DNA of 64,000 nucleotides from Sulfuritalea sp. (GCA_023229685.1 JALNYT010000001.1:558001-622000), one strand, 5' to 3'; shown: positions 1 through 9,821, numbered from the stretch's first letter. The notes: generated by a model not told the origin, from the sequence alone. Numbers and translations are program-made.

Positions 1-204
1 CCAGTTGGCGTAATCCTTGACGCCCTGGCGGACGTCCGGATCAGCCAGTACATCCACCGTGACCAGGTTCTTGACGCCGCATGCCTGCAGGATCTGGATC
101 GCACGCGCTGAGAAACCGCATTGCGGCGCCTGCGGCGTACCCTTCATGTAGAGCACGACCGGATTGCCCGTAACGGTATCGTGAATTTTCTGCTTGATGT
201 CCAT
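1..204 (-). CDS. grxD: Monothiol glutaredoxin, Grx4 family (3' end outside the window)
   Basis: The first 68 codons are visible, running off the left edge of the window. The N-terminal half of a glutaredoxin fold is present with the monothiol active site CGFS at residues 29-32, preceded by the KGTP motif that contacts glutathione. CGFS glutaredoxins bind a [2Fe-2S] cluster with glutathione and pass clusters to client proteins or help iron sensing in the cytoplasm. The ATG at 202-204 is the natural start, since the protein begins MDIKQKI as usual for the family. An extended -10 promoter and an IscR-like box lie 40 bases upstream, which fits a role in Fe-S metabolism. The gene is divergent from msrP. 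The C-terminus cannot be judged. Confidence 0.9.
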   Translation of the reverse strand, partial: MDIKQKIHDTVTGNPVVLYMKGTPQAPQCGFSARAIQILQACGVKNLVTVDVLADPDVRQGVKDYANW

Positions 205-220
205 GGAATGGTCCAATAAA

Positions 221-245
221 ATACTTGAGTAAATAAGTCGGGATA
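221..245 (-). promoter_or_regulatory. IscR-type operator over the grxD start point
   Basis: A 25-bp imperfect palindrome, beginning ATACTTGAG and ending AAGTCGGGATA on the plus strand. It matches the type 1 IscR consensus (ATASYYGACT-RWWWY-AGTCRRSTAT) at about 20 of 25 positions by eye. It abuts the TAGAAT -10 of grxD and covers the predicted start point, the position expected for a repressor. The assignment to IscR rests on motif similarity and on the Fe-S role of Grx4. Confidence 0.55.
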
Positions 246-253
246 TTCTAGCA
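245..253 (-). promoter_or_regulatory. Extended -10 promoter of grxD
   Basis: Read on the minus strand the sequence is TGC-TAGAAT, an extended -10 element placing the start point near 238 and leaving a leader of about 34 nt before the ATG at 204. No good -35 is visible. Confidence 0.5.
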
Positions 254-342
254 GCGCGATGCCCTTGCGGTCAAGCGAGGGATGCAAGGTTTGAAAAGTT
301 GCAGCGTCAAAGGAATATCTTCGCCAAATATGGAGAACCGCC

Positions 343-1262
<920 letters not shown>

Positions 1263-1266
<4 letters not shown>

Positions 1267-1913
1267 ACCTGTCCCTGATCAAGCCACCGCTGTTTATCGC
1301 CTGCCTCGCACCGCTGGCCTACTACGCCTGGGGCGTGCAGGCCGACACGCTGGGCGCCAATCCGATCGAGGCGGTGACGCGCGGCCTGGGCACCTGGGCG
1401 CTGAATTTTCTGTTGATCACGCTGACGGTGACGCCGTTGCGCAAATACTCCGGATGGGCCTGGCTGGGCCGCTTGCGCCGCATGCTGGGGCTGTTCGTGT
1501 TTTTCTACGCGGCCTTGCATCTGACCACGTATCTGTGGTTCGACCAGTTCTTCGACTGGCCGGCGATTGCCAAGGACATTCTGAAGCGCCCCTTCATCAC
1601 CGTCGGCATGATCAGCTTCGCGCTGCTGGTGCCGCTGGCAGCGACGTCGAATGCCTTCGCCATCCGCAAGCTCGGCGGCCGCCGCTGGCAGGAGCTGCAT
1701 CGCAGCGTGTACCTGATCGGCCTCCTGGCCGTGCTGCACTATTCATGGATGGTCAAGGCCGACCTCAGCAAGCCGCTGATCTATGCACTCCTGGTTGGCA
1801 TCCTGCTCGGCCTGCGGGTCTGGTGGCGGGTGCAGGAGCGCAACCGGCAACTGGCCGGGGCTTACTCGACCAAGCCGCTCCGACGCGTCATTTCAATTGC
1901 CGCCAGAAAGTAG
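1263..1913 (+). CDS. msrQ: MsrQ, haem b membrane subunit of the MsrPQ system
   Basis: Inner-membrane protein of the ferric-reductase-like family that passes electrons from the quinone pool or flavin to periplasmic MsrP. I take the TTG at 1263 as the start because it overlaps the msrP stop (TTGA), follows a GAGGAAG ribosome site at 1252-1258, and gives the usual MNLSLIKP N-terminus and 216 residues. Five or six hydrophobic segments are visible. Histidines in ALHLTTY, ELHRSVY and VLHYSWM are the candidate haem ligands. The 223 bases after the gene hold no feature that I recognise. Confidence 0.93.
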
Positions 1914-2136
1914 GCTTCGTCAAACGGATCAGGCGAAACCAGCCCGAGGCCAGCGCCGCCTCGTTCGACTTCACATCAAGGCCGCCGACCGCCTCCAGCA
2001 CATCCTCGAGGACCACATCCAGGCGCGTCGCGACATGACGCGAGCGGATTGATCATGCGCTTGCGCGCGCCTCACGCGGCGGCGGTCAGGAATGCAGCGT
2101 AGAACGGAGCCGCCAGCGTCTAGCCGTGTTTCAGGC

Positions 2137-2520
2137 TCAATGCAGCACGCGCGGCATGGACAGCACGAATTCGGCAATCGGCGCCTCGAACTGCACGCCG
2201 TCCTCGGCCGTCATCTGGTAGCTGCCCTTCATGGTGCCCACGGGTGTGGCGAGTTGACAGCCACTGGTGTATTCAAAACTCTGGCCGGGCCCCAGCAGCG
2301 GCTGGTGGCCGACGACCCCCAGCCCGCGCACTTCCTGCACATGGCCTTCGGCATCGGTGATGATCCAGTGCCGCGAAATCAGTTGCGCGGGCACGTTACC
2401 GGTGTTGCTGATGGTAACGGTGTAGGCGAAAACGTGACGATTGATCGCCGGATCGGACTGCTCCGCAATGTAATGGGTCGCCACCGCAACCGCTATCTCG
2501 TATTTCTTTGCCTCGGCCAT
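2137..2520 (-). CDS. apaG: ApaG, DUF525 protein
   Basis: A 127-residue fibronectin-type-III-like (DUF525) protein. The family is conserved in proteobacteria and its biochemical role is unsettled; it is often found beside RNA-modification or nucleotide genes. The signature GLGVVGHQPLLGPG-x-F-YTSGC followed by TPVGTMKGSY is complete. I start it at the ATG at 2518-2520 (MAEAKKYEI), which gives the normal length; the open frame upstream is not family sequence. It is divergent from the adenylate cyclase gene. Confidence 0.93.
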   Translation of the reverse strand: MAEAKKYEIAVAVATHYIAEQSDPAINRHVFAYTVTISNTGNVPAQLISRHWIITDAEGHVQEVRGLGVVGHQPLLGPGQSFEYTSGCQLATPVGTMKGSYQMTAEDGVQFEAPIAEFVLSMPRVLH

Positions 2521-2624
2521 GCGTCGGCATTCAACACCAATTTGCGCGGCGGCGCAAGAAACGAGGCGCGGCGTCCCGAACCAGCGAGTTCGACCGGCAA
2601 CCCACCGCTGATCATTCTTGACCA

Positions 2625-4004
2625 TTGCCGCCGATTCCGCGACACTTCAACTATGCGAACCAGTTAGCCGCCACCTACATGGCCCAAACCCGTTTCATGA
2701 CCCCTCCCGAATCAAGTACCGCGCCGCCGCGTTTCTACGACACGCTACGCAATGCCGGCATCGAGCCCGATGACAGCGAGGAACTGCGGCTCAACAAGTC
2801 CCTGCTGATGCTGGCGACCGGCCTGGCAAGCGTGGGGATCATGCTCTGGGTGGGAATCTACTCCGTTCTCGGACCTCAGTTCTCGACCACCATACCCTTT
2901 GCCTTCCAGTTGCTGCTGGTGGGCAATATGTTCTTCTACATCAAGTGGCGGAATTTCGATTTGTTCCGCGTCACCCAGCTGGGCTTGTTCCTGTTCCTGC
3001 CCTTCGTCGCGCAGTGGGCCGGTGGCACCATCATTTCCACCAGCGGTGTCGTGCTGTGGGGGCTGCTCGCCCCGATTGGCGCCATCCTGTGCATTGGCGT
3101 GCGGCAGTCGCTTGGCTGGTTCCTGGCGTGGGTAATACTGACTGCCTTGTCCGGCGCCGCCGACTATTATCTGGCCGACATCGCGATCGCACAGAAGTTC
3201 ACCGTCCCGGTCCGCACCACGGTCGTCTTTTTTGCGCTCAACTTCATCTCGGTGGCGACCATCATCTATCTGCTGTTGCGCCTTTCGATAGCGGAAAAAC
3301 GCAAGATTCAGATAAGCCTCGAAGAAGCCCACAGGCTGATCCAGATCGAACAGGAGCGCTCCGAAAAATTGCTGCTCAACATTCTCCCCGGCGCCATAGC
3401 TGAGCGGCTGAAGAACTCGAACAAGACGATCGCCGACGGGTTCGCCGATGTCACGGTGATGTTCGCCGACATTGTGAACTTCACCCAGGTGGCGGCCAAC
3501 ATGTCGCCGTCGCAGGTGTTCGCCATGTTGAACCGGATATTTTCCGCCTTCGACGAACTGGCCGAAGAATATGGCCTGGAAAAGATCAAGACCATAGGCG
3601 ATGCCTACATGGTGGCCGGCGGTCTGAATGAAGACACCAGCGATTATTCCGCGGCGATCGCCGACATGGCGGTGGCAATGCGCGACATGCTGCGGCGCGA
3701 CTTTTCCGTCAATGCCTCGCAGCTCGAAATTCGCATCGGCATCGGCACCGGGCCGATTGTCGCCGGCGTGCTGGGAAAGAAGAAGTTCATCTACGACCTT
3801 TGGGGCGATACGGTAAACATCGCCAGCCGGATCACCTCGGAAGGCGTGCCCGGCATGATCCAGTGCGACACTACGACCTACCACCGCCTGGCGGCGAGCT
3901 TCGATTTTCACGAGCCGCAAACCATCTACCTGAAAGGCAAGGGCAACATGACGGTGTATCGCCTGATTGGCCGCAAAGGCGCGACCGACGACGAAGAAAG
4001 CTAG
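2625..4004 (+). CDS. Membrane-bound class III adenylate cyclase
   Basis: Makes cAMP from ATP. Counting from the ATG at 2625, residues about 55-225 hold six hydrophobic segments. A short coiled linker and the LLLNILP motif lead into a class III cyclase domain at about 265-445. All catalytic positions are visible: metal-binding Asp282 (MFADIVNF) and Asp326 (TIGDAY), the ATP-selecting pair Lys322 and Asp391, and the transition-state pair Asn398 and Arg402 (WGDTVNIASR). Lys/Asp rather than Glu/Cys argues for adenylate over guanylate cyclase. Other in-frame starts are ATG 2679 and 2697, and the true one is uncertain. The gene stands alone, with no adjacent effector. Confidence 0.9.
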   Translation: MPPIPRHFNYANQLAATYMAQTRFMTPPESSTAPPRFYDTLRNAGIEPDDSEELRLNKSLLMLATGLASVGIMLWVGIYSVLGPQFSTTIPFAFQLLLVGNMFFYIKWRNFDLFRVTQLGLFLFLPFVAQWAGGTIISTSGVVLWGLLAPIGAILCIGVRQSLGWFLAWVILTALSGAADYYLADIAIAQKFTVPVRTTVVFFALNFISVATIIYLLLRLSIAEKRKIQISLEEAHRLIQIEQERSEKLLLNILPGAIAERLKNSNKTIADGFADVTVMFADIVNFTQVAANMSPSQVFAMLNRIFSAFDELAEEYGLEKIKTIGDAYMVAGGLNEDTSDYSAAIADMAVAMRDMLRRDFSVNASQLEIRIGIGTGPIVAGVLGKKKFIYDLWGDTVNIASRITSEGVPGMIQCDTTTYHRLAASFDFHEPQTIYLKGKGNMTVYRLIGRKGATDDEES

Positions 4005-4012
4005 AGCCTGTT

Positions 4013-5725
4013 TCAGGTCGCCTGCGTCAGCCGAAAGCAGACCCGGCCGGCGCGATTCTCGGCCAGTTCCAGCCGGTATCCCGCCGCTTGCGCGTAGCGT
4101 GCCGAGTGATACAGGCCGATCCCAAAGCCACTCTCGGAAGACACGGGGCCGACAAACAGGTTCGATGCAAGGGCTTCCGCCATGGCCGAACCATTGTCGC
4201 AGACAATCAGCTCGAAACTCGCGCCATGGCGCACCAGTTCGAGTTGCAGACGGAGGGTCGGTTCACGCAAGTGCTTTTCGGCGGCGTTGCGAATCAGGTT
4301 GTCGGCGACACTCGAAAAGACTTCTACAGGAAGTTCACCGGCAAGCGGCGTCTCCGCTTTGAAAGTTATCCATTGCAGCGCTGCCATTCGCTGCTCAAGT
4401 TCCCGCCACCACTCTGCGGCAGCGACCGAGCCGGCAGCCGATATGCTTTGCGGCGCATTGAGTTTGGCCAGGGTTTCGGCAAGCCGAACGGTTATTGCCG
4501 GCAACTGGCGTCGCAAGAGCGAGCGATACTCCAGTGACGACTCGGCACCCGGTTCAATGCCCGCTGAACACAGCGCATTCAGCGACTGCAGCAGGTTCTT
4601 CACGTCATGCGTGAGCCGCGCCCCGGTCTCGTGAATGGCCTGCATGTATGACAATTGCTTCAGATCCACAGCACGCTGCTTGTCGGCGTGAAACTGGGCA
4701 AGCACCTGCGCCAGCAGGTTGCAGTGCCAGATCAAGGTCGGCGAGAGCGAGAGTGCCGTGTAGAGCACAAGCACCATGCCATCGTGGCTGAACTCCCAAC
4801 GGCGGCCATCGGTCACGCCAAAGTGCCCGCGGCTTTTGCCGGCGACCCATTCCCCACCCGTCACCCAAGGCAGTCGCTGCGCGATCTCGGCGCAGGCCTG
4901 CTCGAGAAAAACCTGTGGATCGTCTTCGCGCAGCGCCAGATTGGCCAAAGCCTGCAGCCACTGGTCAACCGGCAGGCCGATCGACGTCACGTAGCGCGAA
5001 AACATCGCACCGAGCCCGGAAAAGCCGGAGTGCGGATTCCACGCCAGACCCAGCACCAACAGGATCGCGCCCATCAGCAACAGGGCCTGCAGCAGGGCCT
5101 CGGCATAGCCGCTGCCAAACAGCAGCATGGCCGCCAGGCTGCCCAGCATCAACACCGCCAGCAGCAGAAAGACGAACAGGCTGTAGATAAAATCGACCAC
5201 TTCACGCGCACCGCTGGCTTCCTGTCCCTGCGGCAGCACGGCCATCACCATCAGCACCAGTGGCAGCACCACATAGCCCAGCCTGAGAATTTGTTCCGGC
5301 GGCTTCGCCATGTGCACCGCCAGCGGAGCGGCCATCAGCAACAGCGCGATGACGAGGAAAGCCAGCGCCAGAAGGTAGAACAGACGGGGAATGCGCGCGC
5401 CGAACAGCAGCACCTTGCCGCCGACAATACCCGCCAGCATCATGATCCACAGCGCGATCATCCAGCCCTTCAGGAAAACGCCGACAAGCAGAACCACGCC
5501 AACCAGACCCAGCAGCGAGGTCATCGACAAGCGCTGCTCGGCATGCACGAAGGGTTGCCAAAGCATGAACAGACCGAGATGGACGACAAACAGGGTCCTA
5601 CCCAGCAGGGTGTCCGGCCCCTGCCAAAGAACCAGATACAAAGCAGCCAGCAGCGCCAGCAGCAATCCGCGCCGCAGCGCGATCAGCCGCGAAGACAGGC
5701 TGGAAGAAGGAGAGAAAATCGGCAC
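4013..5725 (-). CDS. Orphan membrane sensor histidine kinase, PrsK-like
   Basis: The 570-residue protein begins with seven or eight membrane spans (about 12-230). A GAF-like segment follows (about 255-350), then a kinase core with the phosphoacceptor in THDVKNLLQ (His373), N-box DNLIRNAAE (Asn476), D510-N-G of the G1 box and FGIGL of the G2 box. The HDxKN form of the H-box and the architecture resemble PrsK, the histidine kinase of PEP-CTERM/exosortase systems, but no exosortase, PrsR or other response regulator is in the window. It converges with the cyclase gene, their stop codons only 8 bases apart. Ligand and partner are unknown. Confidence 0.85.
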   Translation of the reverse strand: MPIFSPSSSLSSRLIALRRGLLLALLAALYLVLWQGPDTLLGRTLFVVHLGLFMLWQPFVHAEQRLSMTSLLGLVGVVLLVGVFLKGWMIALWIMMLAGIVGGKVLLFGARIPRLFYLLALAFLVIALLLMAAPLAVHMAKPPEQILRLGYVVLPLVLMVMAVLPQGQEASGAREVVDFIYSLFVFLLLAVLMLGSLAAMLLFGSGYAEALLQALLLMGAILLVLGLAWNPHSGFSGLGAMFSRYVTSIGLPVDQWLQALANLALREDDPQVFLEQACAEIAQRLPWVTGGEWVAGKSRGHFGVTDGRRWEFSHDGMVLVLYTALSLSPTLIWHCNLLAQVLAQFHADKQRAVDLKQLSYMQAIHETGARLTHDVKNLLQSLNALCSAGIEPGAESSLEYRSLLRRQLPAITVRLAETLAKLNAPQSISAAGSVAAAEWWRELEQRMAALQWITFKAETPLAGELPVEVFSSVADNLIRNAAEKHLREPTLRLQLELVRHGASFELIVCDNGSAMAEALASNLFVGPVSSESGFGIGLYHSARYAQAAGYRLELAENRAGRVCFRLTQAT

Positions 5726-5898
5726 GGAGGGAAGCTCACAAGTCGGGCAGGACGCAGGGACGGTGACCTGATTGTAGCCAGGCAGGTGACGGAGAGATCT
5801 GCCAAATAACTGACGAACCTGTCCAATAATCGACAGATGCCATCCGAATTAAAATACAATGAAATTTCAAGCCACTGAATAAACTACAATAAATATAT

Positions 5899-5914
5899 TG
5901 GCATGAATTATGCT
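5899..5914 (+). promoter_or_regulatory. Sigma-54 (-24/-12) promoter of the pilin-like gene
   Basis: TGGCATG-N4-ATGCT, with GG at -24 and GC at -12 in exact register, lies in an AT-rich stretch. Its -12 element overlaps an in-frame ATG at 5910, which must therefore be upstream of the transcript, so the start lies at 5952 or 5958. Confidence 0.7.
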
Positions 5915-5957
5915 GTTTGTAAGGCATATCAAACACCGACCCTACGGGGAGATGATC

Positions 5958-6644
5958 ATGAGAAGCAAACAATCCGGTTTTACCCTAGTCGAAATCGCCA
6001 TCGTGCTGGTCATTATCGGCCTGCTGCTGGGCGGCGTGCTGAAGGGCCAAGAGTTGATCAACAGCGCCAAAATCAAAGGCATTGTGAACGATTTGAACGG
6101 CCTTAGTACTGCGGTCTATGCTTATCAGGATCGTTACAAGGCGCTTCCGGGAGACGATGCCCTCGCGGGAACGCGTTGGACCGCAATCGCAGCCCCCGGA
6201 AATGGCAATGCCAAGATTGAAGGGACGTTTAATAGCGCGACTGCCACCGACGAGACGCTTTTGTTTTGGCGAGAATTGCGCTTGGCCAATCTGGTAGGTG
6301 GGGATATCGCAAGCGGCACTCAACCGCAAAATTCCGTGGGCGGCGTACTGGGAGTGCAGGCGGGTGCCGGAGACCCCACCGTCGGCGCAAACCTGGGCCT
6401 TGCCGGCTTGGTGGCATGCCAGACCAACTTGCTGGGGAGAGTCGCTGAAGCGGTCGACAATCAGTTGGATGACGGGAAACCGAATGCCGGAGCATTGAAG
6501 GCGTGGAAACAGTCTGGACTGGTGGCCCTCGATGGGGGAATTACGGCTGTTGATATAACGGCGAAGGTTGGTGGAACCGTACCGGACGCAACCTACGTTG
6601 ATGACGGTTCGACCATGTACACCGTCTGCAAGACCATCCTTTAA
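5958..6644 (+). CDS. Type IV pilin-like protein with prepilin N-terminal motif
   Basis: A 228-residue secreted or pilus-associated subunit. The N-terminus is a short basic leader, then G|FTLVEIAIVLVIIG. This is a class III prepilin site, cleaved between Gly7 and Phe8, with Glu at +5 and a hydrophobic helix. The rest is a globular domain with a YQDRYKALPGDD segment typical of stand-alone pilin-like proteins, and two cysteines near the C-terminus (VACQ and TVCK) that could form the disulfide loop of pilins. Start 5958 is chosen because of the GGGGAGA site at 5946-5951 and because the earlier ATG lies inside the sigma-54 promoter. Its base composition is noticeably less GC-rich than its neighbours. 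No other pilus genes are nearby, so assignment to a particular pilus or secretion machine is open. Confidence 0.85.
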   Translation: MRSKQSGFTLVEIAIVLVIIGLLLGGVLKGQELINSAKIKGIVNDLNGLSTAVYAYQDRYKALPGDDALAGTRWTAIAAPGNGNAKIEGTFNSATATDETLLFWRELRLANLVGGDIASGTQPQNSVGGVLGVQAGAGDPTVGANLGLAGLVACQTNLLGRVAEAVDNQLDDGKPNAGALKAWKQSGLVALDGGITAVDITAKVGGTVPDATYVDDGSTMYTVCKTIL

Positions 6645-6664
6645 GACAAGCCCGCTTCGAAGAA

Positions 6665-6688
6665 AAGCCCGCTTCGGCGGGCTTTTTA
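6665..6688 (+). terminator. Rho-independent terminator after the pilin-like gene
   Basis: GCCCGC-TTCG-GCGGGC hairpin (6667-6672 pairing with 6677-6682) followed by a T run, 20 bases after the stop codon. Confidence 0.85.
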
Positions 6689-6741
6689 GTTCCGGCATAA
6701 CGCCGCTAAGGCCGGCATTAGCCTCCACTGAAACTTCGTTT

Positions 6742-8721
6742 TCATTTCTGCTTGCGGCGCAACAGCACATCCTCCCCCGCCGTCACCGCCGCTGCGGTTC
6801 CGATCAGCACCACCACATCGTCCTCGATCAACTCCAGTTCGGGCTCCAGCCTTAGCCCGCGCTGGGTACGGCGCCGGATTGCCGTGACGCCAGCGCCGAC
6901 TCTTGCCAGATCGATTTCGCCGACCCGGCGGCCGATGGCCCAGGTCCCCGGCGTCAAGGTCACCGCATGCAGACGCGGCTGGTCGGCATCGGCCAGGTGG
7001 GCGCCGGCATCGGTGGCGCCGTGAAAGAAGCCGCGCAGCAGGGCGTAGTGCTGTTCTCGCATCTCGCGCAGGCGCTTGATCACCTTGTGCATCGGTATGC
7101 CGGACAGCGCCAGCGCGTGGGTGGCCAGCATCACGCTCGACTCGAGGGCTTCCGGAACCACTTCCGCGGCACCGGCGGCGTAGAGCTTTTCGACGTCGTC
7201 CTGCTCCTTGGCCCGCGATACGATGGCGACATCGGGGCGCAGTTCCCTGACCCGGTGGATCACGCGCAGCGCGGCGTCAATGTCGGCAAAGGTGATGATC
7301 ACCACGCTGGCCCGCGACAGGCCGGCCGCCAACAAGGTTTCCTTCTTCGACGAATCGCCGTAGGAGACCGATTCGCCGGCAACGCTGGCTTCACGCACCC
7401 GCTCGGGATCGAGGTCGAGGGCCATGAAGGAAACTCCTTCGGCTTCGAGAAAGCGCGCCAGATGCTGGCCGGTGCGGCCGTAGCCGCAAAGAATCGCGTG
7501 CTTGTCGGATGCCAGCGACTGCGCGGCAAGCTGCGTCAATTGCATCGAACGCAGCAGCCATTCCGAGGCGACGAAGCGAAACACCAGCCGGTCGGAGAAT
7601 TGCACAATCAGCGGCGCCAGCAGCAGCGAGAGCACCATGGCCGCCAGCACCGGCTGCAGCGTCACGGCGTCGAGCAGATGGACGTCGCCGCTGCGGGCCA
7701 GAATCACAAAGCCGAACTCGCCGCCGGCACATAGCCATAATCCGCTGCGCAGCGCGGTACCCGTTGAACTGCCCAGGAGCTTGGAAAAGGCACCGGCAAT
7801 CACCAGCTTGAGTACCACCAGCGCCACCAGAATGGCCGCCACCAAAGGCCACTGGTCGATGATTTGCGGCACATTGAGGCGCATGCCGATGGCCACGAAA
7901 AACAAGCCCAGCAGCACGTCGCGGAAGGGCTTGATGTCTCCTTCCACCTGATAGCGGTATTTGGTTTCGCCGATCAGCATGCCGGCCGTAAAAGCTCCCA
8001 AAGCCAGAGACAAACCCGCCAGTTCTGTCAGCCAGGCCAGACCGAGAGTGACCAGCAGCACATTGAGCATGAACAGTTCGGCCGACTTTCTGCGCGCCAC
8101 CAGATAGAACCAGGCGGACAGAACGCGCTGACCAATAAACAGCACCAGCGTGAGCAGCACGGCAGCCTTGAGACTGGCCAGCAGCAGGGCCTCGGCCATC
8201 ACGTCCAGAGGTTGCGACAGGGCGGGGATCAGCACCAGCAGCGGTACTACGGCGATGTCCTGGAACAGCAGGACGCCGATCACCTCGCGACCGTGTGCCG
8301 CATCCAGTTCGCCACGCTCGGTCAGCAGCTTGGACAGCATGGCCGTCGACGACATCGCCAGCGCGCCGCCCAGCGCGATGCCGGCCAGCCACGGAATACC
8401 GGCCAGCCGGGCGAGGAGAGTCGCCACCAGCACGGTCACCAGCACCTGCAGCAGACCCAGGCCAAAAACGATTCGCTTCATGCTGTACAGCCGTGCCAGG
8501 GAAAATTCGAGGCCGATGCTGAACATCAGGAATACCACGCCGAATTCGGCCAGATGCCGCGTCTGCTCGGTATCCGGCACCCAGCCCGCGGCATGGGGCC
8601 CCAAGGCTGTACCCACCAGCAGGTAGCCCATGATTGGCGGCAGGCCGAGCATGCGAAAAACGACCACGACGACCACAGCGGCGGCAAGCAGCAGCAAGAT
8701 GAGGGGCAGGGTCTCGGTCAT
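6742..8721 (-). CDS. CPA2-family K+/H+ antiporter with RCK domains (KefB/YbaL type)
   Basis: Inner-membrane monovalent cation:proton antiporter of 659 residues. Residues about 1-385 form the 12-13 span Na+/H+ exchanger domain. A Rossmann TrkA-N domain follows at about 415-535 (ILCGYGRTGQHLARFL, the NAD-binding glycine motif), then a TrkA-C domain at about 575-655 ending in the typical DDVVVLIG strand. The architecture points to a nucleotide- or ligand-gated K+ efflux system. No kefF/kefG ancillary gene is adjacent, so glutathione gating cannot be claimed. It converges with the pilin-like gene. Confidence 0.9.
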   Translation of the reverse strand: MTETLPLILLLLAAAVVVVVVFRMLGLPPIMGYLLVGTALGPHAAGWVPDTEQTRHLAEFGVVFLMFSIGLEFSLARLYSMKRIVFGLGLLQVLVTVLVATLLARLAGIPWLAGIALGGALAMSSTAMLSKLLTERGELDAAHGREVIGVLLFQDIAVVPLLVLIPALSQPLDVMAEALLLASLKAAVLLTLVLFIGQRVLSAWFYLVARRKSAELFMLNVLLVTLGLAWLTELAGLSLALGAFTAGMLIGETKYRYQVEGDIKPFRDVLLGLFFVAIGMRLNVPQIIDQWPLVAAILVALVVLKLVIAGAFSKLLGSSTGTALRSGLWLCAGGEFGFVILARSGDVHLLDAVTLQPVLAAMVLSLLLAPLIVQFSDRLVFRFVASEWLLRSMQLTQLAAQSLASDKHAILCGYGRTGQHLARFLEAEGVSFMALDLDPERVREASVAGESVSYGDSSKKETLLAAGLSRASVVIITFADIDAALRVIHRVRELRPDVAIVSRAKEQDDVEKLYAAGAAEVVPEALESSVMLATHALALSGIPMHKVIKRLREMREQHYALLRGFFHGATDAGAHLADADQPRLHAVTLTPGTWAIGRRVGEIDLARVGAGVTAIRRRTQRGLRLEPELELIEDDVVVLIGTAAAVTAGEDVLLRRKQK

Positions 8722-8767
8722 GGAACAGGCAAGAGAGGAATAAGAGAGGAAGCGAAGCGGGCGCGGT

Positions 8768-8776
8768 TGCTATAAT
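8768..8776 (+). promoter_or_regulatory. Extended -10 promoter of the kdsD operon
   Basis: TGC-TATAAT, a perfect -10 hexamer with the TGn extension and no recognisable -35, places the start point near 8783, about 25 nt before the kdsD ATG. Confidence 0.6.
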
Positions 8777-8807
8777 TTGCTTCTCTCATAATAAACGCCA
8801 GAACCCG

Positions 8808-9821
8808 ATGAACCAAGCCATCAAGCCGCCCGAGTTTTCGCCCACGGTGCACATCCGTGACGATGATCGCGCCGTGGCCATGGGCCGCCAGGTGCTGGAA
8901 ATCGAGGCCGCGGCAGTGGCAGCGCTGGCCAAGCGACTGGGAAGCGAGTTCTGCGCCGCCGTGGCGCTGATCCTGGAAAGCCGCGGTCGCGTGGTTGTCA
9001 GCGGCATCGGCAAGTCCGGCCATATCGCCCGCAAACTGGCCGCCACCTTCGCCAGCACCGGCACTCCGGCCTACTTCGTACATGCCGCCGAAGCCGTGCA
9101 TGGCGATCTGGGCATGATCACCCGTGATGACGTGCTGATCGCCATTTCAAATTCCGGCGAGAACGACGAGTTGCTGACCATCGTGCCGCTGGTGAAGCGC
9201 CTGGGCGGCAAACTGATTGCCATCACCGGCAACGAAACGTCGTCCCTGGCACAGGAAGCCGACATCCATCTCGACGCCCGCGTCGATCAGGAAGCCTGCC
9301 CGCTGAACCTGGCGCCGACCGCCAGTACTACCGCCGCACTGGCTCTCGGCGATGCACTGGCCGTCGCCCTGCTCGACGCCCGTGGTTTCGGTGCCGAGGA
9401 CTTTGCCCGCTCCCACCCCGGCGGCGCGCTGGGCCGCAAGCTGCTCACTCACGTTGGCGATGCCATGCAAGTCGATGTGCCGACGCTTGCCGAAAACGTC
9501 TCGGTTCCCGTCGCACTGGCAGCCATGACCCGAGGCGGCATGGGCATGGCGGTGGTGCTCGACGCGACGGCCAATGTCATCGGCATCTTCACCGACGGCG
9601 ATCTGCGCCGCGCCATGGAACGCCTCGGCGACTTGCGCGCCACGCCGGTGGCCGAGGTGATGACCCGCCATCCCCGCAGCATTGGCCCCCGGCGCCTCGC
9701 GGTTGAGGCGGTGGAGATGATGGAAGCAAACAAGATCAACCAGTTGCTGGTGGTCGATGACGCCGGCGCACTGTGCGGGGCGCTGAACATGCACGACCTG
9801 TTCCGGGCGAAAGTCGTCTGA
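8808..9821 (+). CDS. kdsD: Arabinose-5-phosphate isomerase KdsD
   Basis: Interconverts ribulose 5-phosphate and arabinose 5-phosphate, the first step of the Kdo branch of LPS synthesis. The 337 residues comprise a SIS sugar-isomerase domain at about 40-185 (SGIGKSGHIARKLA, then HAAEAVHGDLGM) and two CBS domains at about 215-335, the normal family layout. It heads a run of four LPS genes and overlaps kdsC by ATGA. Confidence 0.95.
   Translation: MNQAIKPPEFSPTVHIRDDDRAVAMGRQVLEIEAAAVAALAKRLGSEFCAAVALILESRGRVVVSGIGKSGHIARKLAATFASTGTPAYFVHAAEAVHGDLGMITRDDVLIAISNSGENDELLTIVPLVKRLGGKLIAITGNETSSLAQEADIHLDARVDQEACPLNLAPTASTTAALALGDALAVALLDARGFGAEDFARSHPGGALGRKLLTHVGDAMQVDVPTLAENVSVPVALAAMTRGGMGMAVVLDATANVIGIFTDGDLRRAMERLGDLRATPVAEVMTRHPRSIGPRRLAVEAVEMMEANKINQLLVVDDAGALCGALNMHDLFRAKVV

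Noticed and set aside
1914..2136. Possible short gene after msrQ
   Set aside because: The readable frames there have no ribosome site, no start of their own and no recognisable family; it is left as unassigned intergenic sequence.
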